A stretch of 64,000 nucleotides of DNA from Ponticaulis sp. Its GTDB lineage: Bacteria > Pseudomonadota > Alphaproteobacteria > Caulobacterales > Hyphomonadaceae. Under the pieces are notes generated by a model, which saw nothing but the letters and a program-made list of their open reading frames with translations, made no database searches and was not told the origin of the DNA. Below, piece after piece: positions 16,837 through 25,151 of this stretch. Made by a program: the position numbers and the translations under genes. Position 1 is the first letter of the stretch. Each line of letters opens with the position of its first letter. Where the stretch lies: the NCBI GenBank assembly GCA_002723155.1, contig PBNO01000009.1, positions 43,803 through 107,802 of the forward strand, in the 5' to 3' direction.

Positions 16837-17571
16837 ATGACTATCGTCAAACCGCTCGCCAGCGTTGCCGCCATCGCGCTGGCATTTACCGCTATCCCCG
16901 CAACGGCTCAGAGCATGCAACATATGAATCATAATTCCATTCAGCCTGAAACGACGCTGAATATCTCTGCGACATCGTCTGTAAGTGCTGCGCCTGACAT
17001 CGCTTTTCTTTCCGGTGGCGTGACGACCGAGGCGCGCACGGCTGCAGAAGCCATCCGCCAGAATGCTGCTGACATGGCCGGCGTTTATGCTGCCCTTGAG
17101 CGTGCCGGACTTGAGCAGGCCGACATTCAAACATCGAACTTCTCGCTGAACCCGCGTTATAACTATCCGCAGAATTCAGAACGCGTTCTGGTCGGTTATA
17201 CGGCCTCTAACCAGCTGCGCGTGACCGTACGCGACATGGATAAAGTTGGCGGCGTGATTGATGCCATGGTTGCCGAGGGCGGCAATACGTTCTCTGGCGT
17301 GCAGTTCGGCGTGGAAGATCCGAGCGAGCTGCTGGATGAAGCGCGCCGCGATGCCATGCGTGATGCCATGTCCCGCGCCAATCTGTTTGCAGATGTATCA
17401 GGTCTCAGCGTTGCGCGTATCGTGACGATTTCGGAGAACACACAGTCTGCACCATCGCCGCAGCCAGTCATGATGCGTGCTGCGGCTATGGAGGCTGCAC
17501 CAACCCAGATTTCAGGTGGTGAACTCAGCTTCTCTGCGACAGTGAATGTCGTCTTCGAATTGGAAGAGTAA
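16837..17571 (+). CDS. SIMPL domain (DUF541) periplasmic protein
   Basis: Secreted protein of 244 residues. A signal peptide (PLASVAAIALAFTAIPATAQS) precedes a SIMPL/DUF541 domain with the typical opening LNISATSSVSAAPDIAFLSGGV and central NPRYNYPQNSERVLVGYTASNQL. Members form oligomeric periplasmic or surface assemblies and have been linked to oxidative stress in some bacteria; the exact role is uncertain. AAAAGGAG lies 7 bases before the ATG. The TfoX-C gene follows after 4 bases, so the two are probably co-transcribed. Confidence 0.88.
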   Translation: MTIVKPLASVAAIALAFTAIPATAQSMQHMNHNSIQPETTLNISATSSVSAAPDIAFLSGGVTTEARTAAEAIRQNAADMAGVYAALERAGLEQADIQTSNFSLNPRYNYPQNSERVLVGYTASNQLRVTVRDMDKVGGVIDAMVAEGGNTFSGVQFGVEDPSELLDEARRDAMRDAMSRANLFADVSGLSVARIVTISENTQSAPSPQPVMMRAAAMEAAPTQISGGELSFSATVNVVFELEE

Positions 17572-17575
17572 AAAG

Positions 17576-17848
17576 ATGGGGGCCGGGGTGACGGACAGAC
17601 TTGAAGACGTTCGAAATCTCGGCCCGAAATCTGCCTGGGTTCTGCGAGAAGCCGGTATAGAAACGCAAACGGCGCTGAGAGAGCTCGGCGCCGTAGAAGC
17701 ATATAGACGTGTGAAGTTTCAGTTCCCGCGCTATGCGAGTCTCAACCTGCTATGGGCACTGGAGGCCGGGCTGCGAGGCACAGACTGGCGCGCCCTGACT
17801 GGAGAGGACAAGGCTGCGCTATTGCGGGAGCTTGAAGAAAAGGCTTAG
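17576..17848 (+). CDS. TfoX/Sxy C-terminal domain protein
   Basis: A 90-residue protein consisting of the TfoX C-terminal domain only. LGPKSAWVLREAGIETQTALRE and ELGAVEAYRRVKFQFP lead into LNLLWALEAGLRGTDWRAL, the helix-hairpin-helix-like signature of that family. Full Sxy/TfoX proteins control competence in gammaproteobacteria, but stand-alone C-terminal domains occur widely with unknown function. The start at 17576 is used because it follows the SIMPL stop closely and the frame upstream overlaps that gene. Confidence 0.82.
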   Translation: MGAGVTDRLEDVRNLGPKSAWVLREAGIETQTALRELGAVEAYRRVKFQFPRYASLNLLWALEAGLRGTDWRALTGEDKAALLRELEEKA

Positions 17849-17851
17849 GGC

Positions 17852-18208
17852 CTAGTTCGGGCGGACGACGTCGTTCTTTTCGTTCAGCAGAACAACATTC
17901 GGAGAATAGTTGCGTGCTTTTTCCGACTCGACCTGACCGAATGTGCAGATAATGACGCGATCACCGACCTGAAAATGACGTGCGGCCGCGCCGTTAACGC
18001 CAATGGTTTTCGAGCCACGTGGGGCTTCGATCGCATAGGTCATGATGCGGGAACCTGCCGTCACGTTCCAGATGTAAACCTGCTCGTGCGGAAGAATGCC
18101 AGCCTCGTCGAGAAGATCCTGGTCAATGGAAACAGAACCCTCATAGTGCAGGTCACATTGAGTGACTGCCGCGCTGTGAAGTTTCGCTTTCATCATCGTC
18201 AGAAGCAT
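17852..18208 (-). CDS. panD: Aspartate 1-decarboxylase proenzyme
   Basis: Pyruvoyl-dependent enzyme converting L-aspartate to beta-alanine for pantothenate and coenzyme A synthesis. The 118-residue proenzyme has the self-cleavage site YEGS with Gly24-Ser25 at the same positions as E. coli PanD. Other conserved parts are Lys9 in MKAKLH, the [19 protein letters not shown] core and [20 protein letters not shown] lies 8 bases before the ATG. It converges on the TfoX-C gene with 3 bases between stops. Upstream, a TATAAT box at 18259-18264 (minus) is a plausible -10 element. Confidence 0.95.
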   Translation of the reverse strand: MLLTMMKAKLHSAAVTQCDLHYEGSVSIDQDLLDEAGILPHEQVYIWNVTAGSRIMTYAIEAPRGSKTIGVNGAAARHFQVGDRVIICTFGQVESEKARNYSPNVVLLNEKNDVVRPN

Positions 18209-18502
18209 ATTCGAGTCTCCAGAACACCACTGATATCAGGGGATTAGCTTCCCCGTTTATTATATATAAGGACGAGGTTGACGCTAGGTAAGGGTCTCAC
18301 TGCTTTCGCGTGTGCGAAGTCCTGAGCGCCTTATGCACGATGGAACATGCTCCGTAAAGCGATATTACAGTAATTCCGGATAGAGATAATGCTGTAACGC
18401 GGCAAGAAACTGTAAAGAAACAGCCTGTTTGACTGTTTGTATTGTGGTTTTACATGATGCTGCATTGCAGCAATGCTTGCTGCGCAAAGGCGTTTGACTT
18501 GA

Positions 18503-18916
18503 TCACTTTTCCGCAAGAACGGGGTGTGTGACCACCAGATCCTGATGCAAAAGGCCTGCTTCACGGTGCCGTGCAGCATCTTTATAGTCGGCATGGTTGA
18601 GCGTCGCGATGAAGGCTTTCCGGTTCGGGAACTGGTTGATCCAGACCATGTCCCAGTCGCCGTCGCCAATGAAGAAGCGTTCTGCCTTGCCTTTGAAGAC
18701 GCATTTGCCGCCAGCTTCTTCTGCCATGACCTCGAAGGCGTCAGCATAACGCATATAAGCTTCCTGGCCGGTTGAACCATCTTCAAATTCGGGGTCTTCC
18801 GGCTGGTAAATAGCCTTATCCTTGAACTTCAGAAGGTTCACCTGCGCGACGGGGCCATCATGGTCGAAGTCGCGAAAAGCACGGAACTGGTCGGCGGTCG
18901 GTTGGAAAGCAGGCAT
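18503..18916 (-). CDS. DUF1330 domain protein
   Basis: A 137-residue cytoplasmic protein of the ferredoxin-like alpha/beta-barrel type (DUF1330). The pattern VAQVNLLKFKDKA, EAYMRYADAFEVMAEEAGGKCVFKG and a WDMVWINQFPNRKAFIATLNHADY core with paired DAARHREAGL is typical. Function in this family is unknown. A 294-base stretch lies between it and panD with no convincing gene; it holds a TGCTGCATTGCAGCA-type hairpin around 18460 just after this gene's stop, possibly a weak terminator. Confidence 0.8.
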   Translation of the reverse strand: MPAFQPTADQFRAFRDFDHDGPVAQVNLLKFKDKAIYQPEDPEFEDGSTGQEAYMRYADAFEVMAEEAGGKCVFKGKAERFFIGDGDWDMVWINQFPNRKAFIATLNHADYKDAARHREAGLLHQDLVVTHPVLAEK

Positions 18917-18935
18917 GGCGTGTCTCGTATCGGTA

Positions 18936-18965
18936 AAAAGGCGCGCCGGACTGATGCCCGGCGCG
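18936..18965 (-). terminator. Terminator of the CocE-family hydrolase gene
   Basis: On the minus strand, CGCGCCGG / CCGGCGCG with an 8-base loop and a following T5 run lies 13 bases after the hydrolase stop. Confidence 0.85.
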
Positions 18966-18977
18966 TTCCATAAGAGC

Positions 18978-20654
18978 TTAGTTCGGATCGTAAATGATCG
19001 GAAGGATGATCGCGCTCGGGCGGTCTTCCGTCATATAGATCGTGTTCTGCGCAATACGTGGTGTTTCTGCATCGGATGGATGCTCACCGGTATTCGGGTT
19101 CACATCAAAGCGCGGATAGTTGGACGATGTGACGTGAACAGCGATGCGGTGGCCTTCTTCAAAGGTAATCGCCGTGTCCCAGAGGTCGATGGTCAGTTCG
19201 ACCGGTGCATTTGGGGTCATCATCTCGATCTGGTCAGGCTCGCGGCCATTCCGGTAACGCGTACGGATGGCGCTATCGAGGATGATGGCTTCATATCCGT
19301 CCGGATAGACGTCGATGAGCTTGACCATGAAATCGGTGTCCGGCCCATCCGTCGCTGCATATAGCTGCATGGTGACAGGGCCAGCCACCATAACGTCTTC
19401 GGTCAGAACGTCTGTTTCGAAGCGCAGATAGTCGCCGCGCTCTCCAATCTGGCGCTGGTCCATCGGGCCACGCTCAAAGGTGAGGTTTGCACCACCAAAA
19501 GTCGGCACCGGATTTTCTGGGTCAAACTCATAGCTCACCATCTCGTCACCAGATGGCGCACGCGTAGAGAGGCTGCCATTCGGGTGGAGATAATATTCGC
19601 TATAGTTTGGCGCTGGCGGCCAGTTGCCAAAGCTCATCCAGCGGTTCTGGTCAGAGAGTTCATCTGTACGCGCAGAAGCCATCATATAGGCCTGCACAGG
19701 CGCCTCATCCATAATGCCGTTGTCGATGTCTTTGAGCCAGTAATTAAACCAGCGAAGTTCCTGATCGACGCCTTCAATCGTCAGAACGCCTAGGCCGCCG
19801 CCATTCGGATAGGCGAGGTCGCCAGAGAGCGGACCATGCCCGAACGGGCCCATGGTCAGGCGTTGATTGCCACGAGCGCCGTCGCGGCCTTCATTCTGCA
19901 GGTATTGGAAATTGCGGACATTGCCTTCGTTGAAGATGTCGTACCAGCCGCCATAATTATACATCGGAATATCGATGAAGCGGCGATTGTCGCCAATCTC
20001 GGTGTTCGACCAGTAGGCGCTGTCCGGATAGTTGCGGGCGGTGTTTGCAATCACCTCTTCGGAAATGCCCTGACGGCGGGACCAGCCGCCTGAGTCCTGC
20101 TCTTTGAATGCGCCGCCAATATACGAGCCGGTAAGTCGGGTGGAGGGCGCAACAATCACATAGGCCGCATCGAGGTGAGGCGGATCATAGGTCGCGGCGA
20201 GGTTGGAGGTGATGCCCATGGCGGAGCCGCCAGTAATGCCGACGCGCCCATTGCACCAGTCCTGCTCGGCCATCCATTCAATCGTGTCATAGCCGTCCGG
20301 GCCATCATCAATGAAGGCGCGATAAAAGCCTTCAGATCGGCCCTTGCCGCGCACATCCTGAACTAGGAAGGCAAAACCTGCATCAGTGTAGCGATCACCA
20401 GCGCCAGGTTGGCCATAGCGGGCGTCTTTCAGATAAGGCGTGCGCGTCACGATGCATGGCCATGGGCCTTCACCTTCCGGAAGATAGAGATTGCCCGCCA
20501 GTACCGTCTCATCGCGCATTGGCGTGAAGACTTCGATCGCGCCCTCAGGCGCGGTGTAGCTTTCTGATTGGGTGGCAGTGGCCTGCGCGATAACGGCGGG
20601 CGCAAAAGCAAAAACGGAGAGTGCCGCGAGCGCCGCGGAAAATGATCTTTTCAA
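18978..20654 (-). CDS. CocE/NonD-family hydrolase (X-Pro dipeptidyl-peptidase-like), secreted
   Basis: Exported serine hydrolase of about 558 residues. A signal peptide (KRSFSAALAALSVFAFAPAVIAQ) precedes an alpha/beta hydrolase domain with nucleophile elbow GITGGSAMGITSNLA, then a C-terminal jelly-roll domain (VAGPVTMQLYAATDGPDTDF). The family includes cocaine esterase, glutaryl-acylase and X-Pro dipeptidyl-peptidases; the natural substrate here is unknown. I favour a TTG start at 20654 because GGGAGG lies 5 bases upstream and the signal then starts the protein. The frame extends 14 more codons to an ATG at 20696. Confidence 0.85.
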   Translation of the reverse strand: MKRSFSAALAALSVFAFAPAVIAQATATQSESYTAPEGAIEVFTPMRDETVLAGNLYLPEGEGPWPCIVTRTPYLKDARYGQPGAGDRYTDAGFAFLVQDVRGKGRSEGFYRAFIDDGPDGYDTIEWMAEQDWCNGRVGITGGSAMGITSNLAATYDPPHLDAAYVIVAPSTRLTGSYIGGAFKEQDSGGWSRRQGISEEVIANTARNYPDSAYWSNTEIGDNRRFIDIPMYNYGGWYDIFNEGNVRNFQYLQNEGRDGARGNQRLTMGPFGHGPLSGDLAYPNGGGLGVLTIEGVDQELRWFNYWLKDIDNGIMDEAPVQAYMMASARTDELSDQNRWMSFGNWPPAPNYSEYYLHPNGSLSTRAPSGDEMVSYEFDPENPVPTFGGANLTFERGPMDQRQIGERGDYLRFETDVLTEDVMVAGPVTMQLYAATDGPDTDFMVKLIDVYPDGYEAIILDSAIRTRYRNGREPDQIEMMTPNAPVELTIDLWDTAITFEEGHRIAVHVTSSNYPRFDVNPNTGEHPSDAETPRIAQNTIYMTEDRPSAIILPIIYDPN

Positions 20655-20818
20655 AATGTCCTCCCTTGTGGTGAGCGCCTCTGTCGTGCGGCTCATCCTT
20701 CGGGGAGGAGATTATACGGTGTTCACTACACCGACAAGGATGGCAGATAGCCTTTCATGAGCGAAGAAGGGGCAGGCTGGCCGACCATGCAACGCCCAGC
20801 CTGCGGCCAGAGTTACAG

Positions 20819-21493
20819 CTACTCTCGCTTGTGACCTGTAACCATGGCTTTTGCGAGATTCTCACTATGCGCGCGGCTGGAAACGATCACGCCGATGACG
20901 TGGAGGCCGGCAAGGCCGAGCGTGAGATAGGTGAAAATCTTATGGATGTTGTAGAGCGTGCCCAATGAACCGGAGGCATGGCCTTCATGATCTTCGCCCT
21001 CATGATCGTCATCATCGTCTTCATGGCTCTCAAAGCCTGAAGTGGTCGCGGGCGCTGCTGCGCCGTCTGTGTCAGCCTGCATGGCGATAACCGGTGCGAG
21101 CGGGCCTTTGCCTTCATCCATGGCGTACATGGCCATGCCGGACCCTGTCGTCACCAGCATGGAGAAGAGCAGGGCCAGGATCATCGCGCCGCCAGCGGGA
21201 TTGTGGCCGATGAAGCGTTTGCCCTTACCTGAGGCGATATCTTTCAGATAGCCGATCACAGCGCCGGGGCCGCGCACAAAGTCTGAAAAGCGCGCATGCC
21301 TCGTTCCAGTGACGCCCCAGAGCAGACGGAAGATAACAACGCCGGCCACGACATATCCGGCCGTTGTGTGGACGCTGCGCGATTCATCGCCAGAGAAATA
21401 AGCGGTGAGTACTCCGATCACGATGGCCCAATGGCCTATGCGTACAATCGGGTCCCAGACTTTGAGGCTTTTTGGCTCATTGTGTTCTGTCAT
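20819..21493 (-). CDS. Membrane b-type cytochrome (cytochrome b561-like) with His/Asp-rich loop
   Basis: A 224-residue four-helix di-haem cytochrome of the Ni/Fe-hydrogenase b-type or b561 group. Haem-ligand histidines are likely in IVRIGHWAIV, SVHTTAGYVV, LYNIHKIF and AGLHVIGVI, with RLLWGVTGTRHARF after helix 2. Before the last two helices is a loop rich in Asp, Glu and His (SHEDDDDDHEGEDHEGH) that could bind divalent metal. It probably carries electrons from a soluble c-type donor or to quinone. GGAG lies 5 bases before the ATG. It is divergent from a membrane-tethered regulator. Confidence 0.85.
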   Translation of the reverse strand: MTEHNEPKSLKVWDPIVRIGHWAIVIGVLTAYFSGDESRSVHTTAGYVVAGVVIFRLLWGVTGTRHARFSDFVRGPGAVIGYLKDIASGKGKRFIGHNPAGGAMILALLFSMLVTTGSGMAMYAMDEGKGPLAPVIAMQADTDGAAAPATTSGFESHEDDDDDHEGEDHEGHASGSLGTLYNIHKIFTYLTLGLAGLHVIGVIVSSRAHSENLAKAMVTGHKRE

Positions 21494-21600
21494 GTCTGTC
21501 TCCAGTATTTACCGGAACAGAATGGCAATGCGGGCTCAAATAGCTATTCGTCAAATGACGTAAGCAATAAAAGCATCGTGTTTACAGCGGAGTATGTCGT

Positions 21601-22104
21601 GTGAGTGTGGGTAATCGCCTGAGCGTTTTCACAGTGATTGTCTTCGTGGGGATCGCCTTTCTGATCGCGCTGGACCTTGCGACCGATCAGGGGGAAGGGG
21701 CAGGCATCGTTCACCTCGCCATTGAAGGCGCTGCGCTGATTGCGGCTCTTGTAGGCGCCATTCTCACTCTGCGCACACTTCGCCGGACGACCAGCCAGCT
21801 AACCTTGGCGCGCGCGGAAGCAGACCGCTGGCAGAGCGAAAACCGCGAGTTGCTACGAGGGCTGTCCGAGGCGATCGGGAGGCAGTTTGTCCAGTGGGAA
21901 CTATCACCGGCAGAGCAGGAGATCGGCTATCTGCTTCTGAAAGGGCTCAGCATGGATGAGGTCGCGAAAGTGCGTGGCACGAGCGAGCGCACCGCGCGTG
22001 ATCAGGCGCGGGCAATCTATCGCAAGGCGGGTGTATCAGGTCGCGCCGAACTGTCTGCGTTCTTTCTGGAAGACCTCTTGGTCGCGCCGGTTAATCAGGC
22101 CTGA
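21601..22104 (+). CDS. Membrane-tethered helix-turn-helix (LuxR-type) regulator
   Basis: A 167-residue protein with two N-terminal transmembrane helices (LSVFTVIVFVGIAFLIAL and IEGAALIAALVGAILTL), a short coiled coil (residues 60-95) and a C-terminal GerE/LuxR-type HTH (LSPAEQEIGYLLLKGLSMDEVAKVRGTSERTARDQARAIYRKAG). There is no receiver or ligand domain, so the membrane segment or its partner must be the sensor. It starts with GTG, with GGAG 9 bases upstream. It diverges from the b-type cytochrome, which it may control (inference). Its end overlaps the next minus-strand gene by 10 bases. Confidence 0.8.
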   Translation: MSVGNRLSVFTVIVFVGIAFLIALDLATDQGEGAGIVHLAIEGAALIAALVGAILTLRTLRRTTSQLTLARAEADRWQSENRELLRGLSEAIGRQFVQWELSPAEQEIGYLLLKGLSMDEVAKVRGTSERTARDQARAIYRKAGVSGRAELSAFFLEDLLVAPVNQA

Positions 22105-22328
22105 CGGCTCAGTGCCATCCGCGCGAGTTTCACCACGAGCAAAAGCCATGGCCAGGCGTGCCAGAACAGATCGAAAATATCGATGGGTTTGGTGAGTGTA
22201 CCCGCGCTCAGCATTTTCAGTTTTTCCCAAAGGTGAGGCTCAGGCACGAAGGGCGCGAGCCCGAGCGTGAGGCAGGCGAGGACCACAAATCCAATCGGGA
22301 TCTGATCAAGAAGGGCAATAATATTCAT
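22095..22328 (-). CDS. Small conserved two-helix membrane protein
   Basis: A 77-residue inner-membrane protein with two hydrophobic helices joined by FVPEPHLWEKLKMLSAGTLTKPIDIFDLFWH. I recognise this as a small conserved proteobacterial protein often annotated, on weak grounds, as RND-transporter associated. Function unknown. No Shine-Dalgarno sequence precedes the ATG. The 3' end overlaps that of the HTH regulator on the other strand. Confidence 0.7.
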   Translation of the reverse strand: MNIIALLDQIPIGFVVLACLTLGLAPFVPEPHLWEKLKMLSAGTLTKPIDIFDLFWHAWPWLLLVVKLARMALSRQA

Positions 22329-22453
22329 ACATTCTAATAATACGAAATACGAGAAGAAGGGAATAGGCAGTTTGTCTCAGTCCGGCAGTTTTCAGGAACA
22401 TGCAGAGACCGCACCCGTTGGTCTGGGAGAACAAGGAAAGAAAGGACAAACTC

Positions 22454-23092
22454 ATGAATATTCTGATCGCAGGTGCACACGGAACTACCGGCCAGATTCT
22501 GACAGAACGCCTCGTGAAACATGGTCACGCTGTGAAGGGCGCTGTGCGCAAGCCCGAACAGGTCAGCACGATCAGAGATATGGGCGCAGAGCCGGTGATG
22601 ATGGATCTCACACAGCCTGAAACTTTCCCTCAAAATCTGGAAGGCATCGATGTCGTCGTATTCGCGGCAGGCTCCGGTGGTAAAGCCGTAGAAGCCGTAG
22701 ACCGTGACGGCGCGATCAGCCTTGTCGATGCAGCCAAAACAACCGGCGTAGACCGTTTTGTGATGCTGAGCTCCATGCTTGCTGACACACCAGAGGCTGG
22801 CCCGGAATATCTGCAGGACTATCTGCGGGCAAAAGGTGAGGCAGACGCTTACCTTAAAAAGTCAGGGCTGGATTATGCCATTGTGCGTCCGGTCGCTCTG
22901 ACGAACGAGGCCCCGACCGGCAAGGTGAAGGTTGAGGACATCAACCACAATGGCGGTGAGATTCCGCGAGCTGACGTCGCCCATGTGCTTCAGGCCGCGG
23001 TCGAGCGTCCAGAGGCAAAGAACACGCTGTTTGAACTGCAATCAGGCGATAAGCCGGTTGACCGGATCTTCGAAGAAGAGCTGGTTGCGTAA
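22454..23092 (+). CDS. NAD(P)-binding atypical short-chain dehydrogenase (NmrA-like)
   Basis: A 212-residue Rossmann protein. The glycine motif ILIAGAHGTTGQILTERLV begins at residue 3, RKPEQ suggests phosphate binding, and VDRFVMLSSMLAD with YLRAKGEADAYLKKSGLDYAIVRP matches atypical SDRs that bind NAD(P) but may lack catalysis. It is probably a redox sensor or epimerase-like enzyme; substrate unknown. ATG 22454 is preferred because AAAGGA lies 8 bases upstream; the frame is open from 22400. A terminator follows. Confidence 0.88.
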   Translation: MNILIAGAHGTTGQILTERLVKHGHAVKGAVRKPEQVSTIRDMGAEPVMMDLTQPETFPQNLEGIDVVVFAAGSGGKAVEAVDRDGAISLVDAAKTTGVDRFVMLSSMLADTPEAGPEYLQDYLRAKGEADAYLKKSGLDYAIVRPVALTNEAPTGKVKVEDINHNGGEIPRADVAHVLQAAVERPEAKNTLFELQSGDKPVDRIFEEELVA

Positions 23093-23098
23093 CAGAAC

Positions 23099-23125
23099 AA
23101 AGCCCGGCGACTGAGCCGGGCTTTT
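23099..23125. terminator. Terminator between convergent SDR and phosphatase genes
   Basis: AAAGCCCGGC / GCCGGGCTTT hairpin with a 6-base loop and a T-rich 3' side lies directly after the SDR stop and 8 bases before the phosphatase stop. Confidence 0.85.
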
Positions 23126-23133
23126 CCTTTTGT

Positions 23134-23796
23134 TCAGGCTGCGCCCTGTTCCCCGAGCGGCAGGCCGGCATGCGGGCCAATGCCGCCCACAAAGTGATCT
23201 ATGATCGTTTCGCCGTCCGACTGGCGCACACGAATAACCGTATCATTGGTCTGCTTCACGGCCAGAACATCGGCCTGAGACAGGCCTGCAAGCCGGCTGA
23301 CCATAACGCGAATGATAAAGCCGTGCGCAAGCACAGCGACGGTCTCAGCGTTCACCTTTGAGGCGTCCTTGAAGAAGCTGTCCGCGCGGACTTCAAGATC
23401 GACAAAGTTCTCACCGTTTGGCGGGCGGTAATTATACCGGTCCTCGACCCATTTGGCCCATTCGTCAGGGCGCTCTTTGGCGATGTCTGCGTAGAGCATT
23501 CCGGACCAGTCGCCCGAGCTCCATTCTTTCAGCCGGTCATCGAAATTTGGGTTGGCCGCGAGTGGTACATGCTTTGAGATGATCTCCGCAGTCTGGCGCA
23601 CACGTATCTGAGGCGAAGCCCAGATGTGCTCGATAGGCAGTGTGGCGAGCCAGCGGCCGTTTACGTCTGCATGGCCTTTGCCATTCTCGTTGAGATTGGA
23701 TTCCCACTGGCCCTGCATACGCTTTTCAGCGTTCCAGTCTGTCTCGCCATGGCGAACGAAATACCAGGTGCGATTCTGCGTGTTCGTATCTGTCAT
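23134..23796 (-). CDS. Histidine phosphatase family protein
   Basis: A 220-residue phosphoglycerate-mutase-like phosphatase. The catalytic motif YFVRHGETDWNAEKRMQG at residues 12-29 provides the phosphorylated His, and the second His lies in VAVLAHGFIIRV, with Glu in LKEWSSGDWSG. Substrate (sugar phosphate, nucleotide or protein) cannot be read. The C-terminal tail is short and Gly-rich. It converges with the SDR gene. Confidence 0.88.
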   Translation of the reverse strand: MTDTNTQNRTWYFVRHGETDWNAEKRMQGQWESNLNENGKGHADVNGRWLATLPIEHIWASPQIRVRQTAEIISKHVPLAANPNFDDRLKEWSSGDWSGMLYADIAKERPDEWAKWVEDRYNYRPPNGENFVDLEVRADSFFKDASKVNAETVAVLAHGFIIRVMVSRLAGLSQADVLAVKQTNDTVIRVRQSDGETIIDHFVGGIGPHAGLPLGEQGAA

Positions 23797-23824
23797 GGGA
23801 CCGTCTCTACGACGGATTCTGTGA

Positions 23825-24382
23825 TCAGAATACCCAATCCTGAATGACAGAAGAGAAAGACAGATCGAAAGAGAGGTCTTCGGCTGGCGTAAAGCGCTCT
23901 CCCACGTGCGGCGGTGCCCACATCACCTGTCGCATGCCTTCGCGAATAGGCGATTTGAACAGCGGATTGGTGCAATCGACATTTACATTCTGGGCAGGGC
24001 CCGCCTGAGGAAGGTCGAATCTGACGGTGCATTCTGAGCCGAACCCATCATTTGCAGCAGCTCTCGGGTAGCGAACATCCAGAGGACTGCGGCTCCAGTT
24101 TTCCCACTGAACCATGATCGAACTGTCTTCGCTTTGAGATGCGCGAACATAGGCTTGTTCGAAAATCTGGCGGTCAGCGCAGGCGTCAGCTGACTGGGCG
24201 TAGGCCACTAAAGCGAGGTATCCTGCGAACTGAACATAGCCGTCATCAAGCAGGGTGTTCAGTTGCGCCTGAGATTCCAAAGCTCCATCCGACGGCGTTG
24301 CAGTGCAGTCCTGCGCCAGAGCTGGTGCCGCAAATAGAGTTGTAGCCGCAAGACCGGCAAACAGACCAGATTTCATGCTCAT
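23825..24382 (-). CDS. Secreted protein with TonB C-terminal-like domain
   Basis: A 185-residue exported protein: signal peptide (LFAGLAATTLFAAPALAQ), an N-terminal part with paired cysteines, and a C-terminal half (GFGSECTVRFDLPQAGPAQN followed by a Cys and MRQVMWAPPHVGERF) that follows the TonB/TolA C-terminal beta-alpha-beta pattern. Stand-alone secreted proteins of this type are common in Caulobacterales-like bacteria and have unknown function. There is no N-terminal anchor or Pro-rich linker, so it is not a classical TonB. GAGGGG lies 6 bases before the start codon. Confidence 0.7.
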   Translation of the reverse strand: MSMKSGLFAGLAATTLFAAPALAQDCTATPSDGALESQAQLNTLLDDGYVQFAGYLALVAYAQSADACADRQIFEQAYVRASQSEDSSIMVQWENWSRSPLDVRYPRAAANDGFGSECTVRFDLPQAGPAQNVNVDCTNPLFKSPIREGMRQVMWAPPHVGERFTPAEDLSFDLSFSSVIQDWVF

Positions 24383-24431
24383 GAACTTCCCCTCTTTTCA
24401 GAGCGGACCGTGCACAATCACGGGTTTAAGC

Positions 24432-24989
24432 TCAAGGCCTTTTCTCAGGATGTTTCGCAAAATAACGTTCTGCATAATGAAGCGCCGCTGCGTGGTGGCA
24501 CTGGTTCGGCGTAATGCCCTCAAAGTTCAGATAGTCCTCGTATTTCATGGTGAGGACTTCGATCTCTTCGGTCGCGTCAAGGTTTTGCTCGGCGACCTTT
24601 TTCGCGCCAAATGCGAGGAAGAAGTGCACCTGATTGTTCTGGGTCGCCCAGTTGGAATAGGCCTGTCCTGTTTTTACCCATTCAGCGGCTTCATAGCCGG
24701 TTTCTTCGAGCAGTTCGCGCTGTGCGACTGAGAGGAAATCCGTCTCGCCTTCTTCGGCGCTGCCCGCCGGCAGGCCCAACGTGATGGACTGGCAGCCATG
24801 GCGGTATTCGCGAATGACGATCAGTTCGCCATCCTCGGTGAAGGCCAGAATGGCAGCCCATTCTTTGTATTCAATGATGTGAAAATCCGGAATGACTGCG
24901 CCATTCGCCAGCTCTACCGTGTCGGTACGAACGCCGAGCCATTTGTCTTTATACGTCTGGCGCGATGATAGAATTTTCCAGGGCTTCAT
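24432..24989 (-). CDS. Nudix hydrolase (ADP-ribose pyrophosphatase-like)
   Basis: A 185-residue Mg-dependent pyrophosphohydrolase. The Nudix box is GSAEEGETDFLSVAQRELLE followed by ETGYE, with one extra residue between the first Glu and the REL segment relative to the textbook spacing. The flanking pattern (VIPDFHIIEYKEWAAILAF upstream, VREYRHGCQ before the box) fits ADP-ribose or sugar-nucleotide pyrophosphatases. Start 24989 is used because AAAGGA lies 7 bases upstream; the frame continues 10 codons further. Confidence 0.85.
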   Translation of the reverse strand: MKPWKILSSRQTYKDKWLGVRTDTVELANGAVIPDFHIIEYKEWAAILAFTEDGELIVIREYRHGCQSITLGLPAGSAEEGETDFLSVAQRELLEETGYEAAEWVKTGQAYSNWATQNNQVHFFLAFGAKKVAEQNLDATEEIEVLTMKYEDYLNFEGITPNQCHHAAALHYAERYFAKHPEKRP

Positions 24990-25151
24990 GTCCGGTCCTT
25001 TGATCCACCAGACTGTCATTCCTCACACTGCGGTGCGGTGCAAGGTGTGGGCCCTGAAAAATTCCGAATTGGCGTCTTAATGCAACGCGAAGATGCGTAA
25101 AACCGCCCGGATATACAGTCCGGACGGTTCATGCTGAATGACGCGGCGGGA

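Noticed and set aside
18331-18786. 151-codon minus-strand frame in the region after DUF1330
   Set aside because: It overlaps the DUF1330 gene in another frame, has no domain, and its C-terminal part is low-complexity translation of an AT-rich intergenic stretch.
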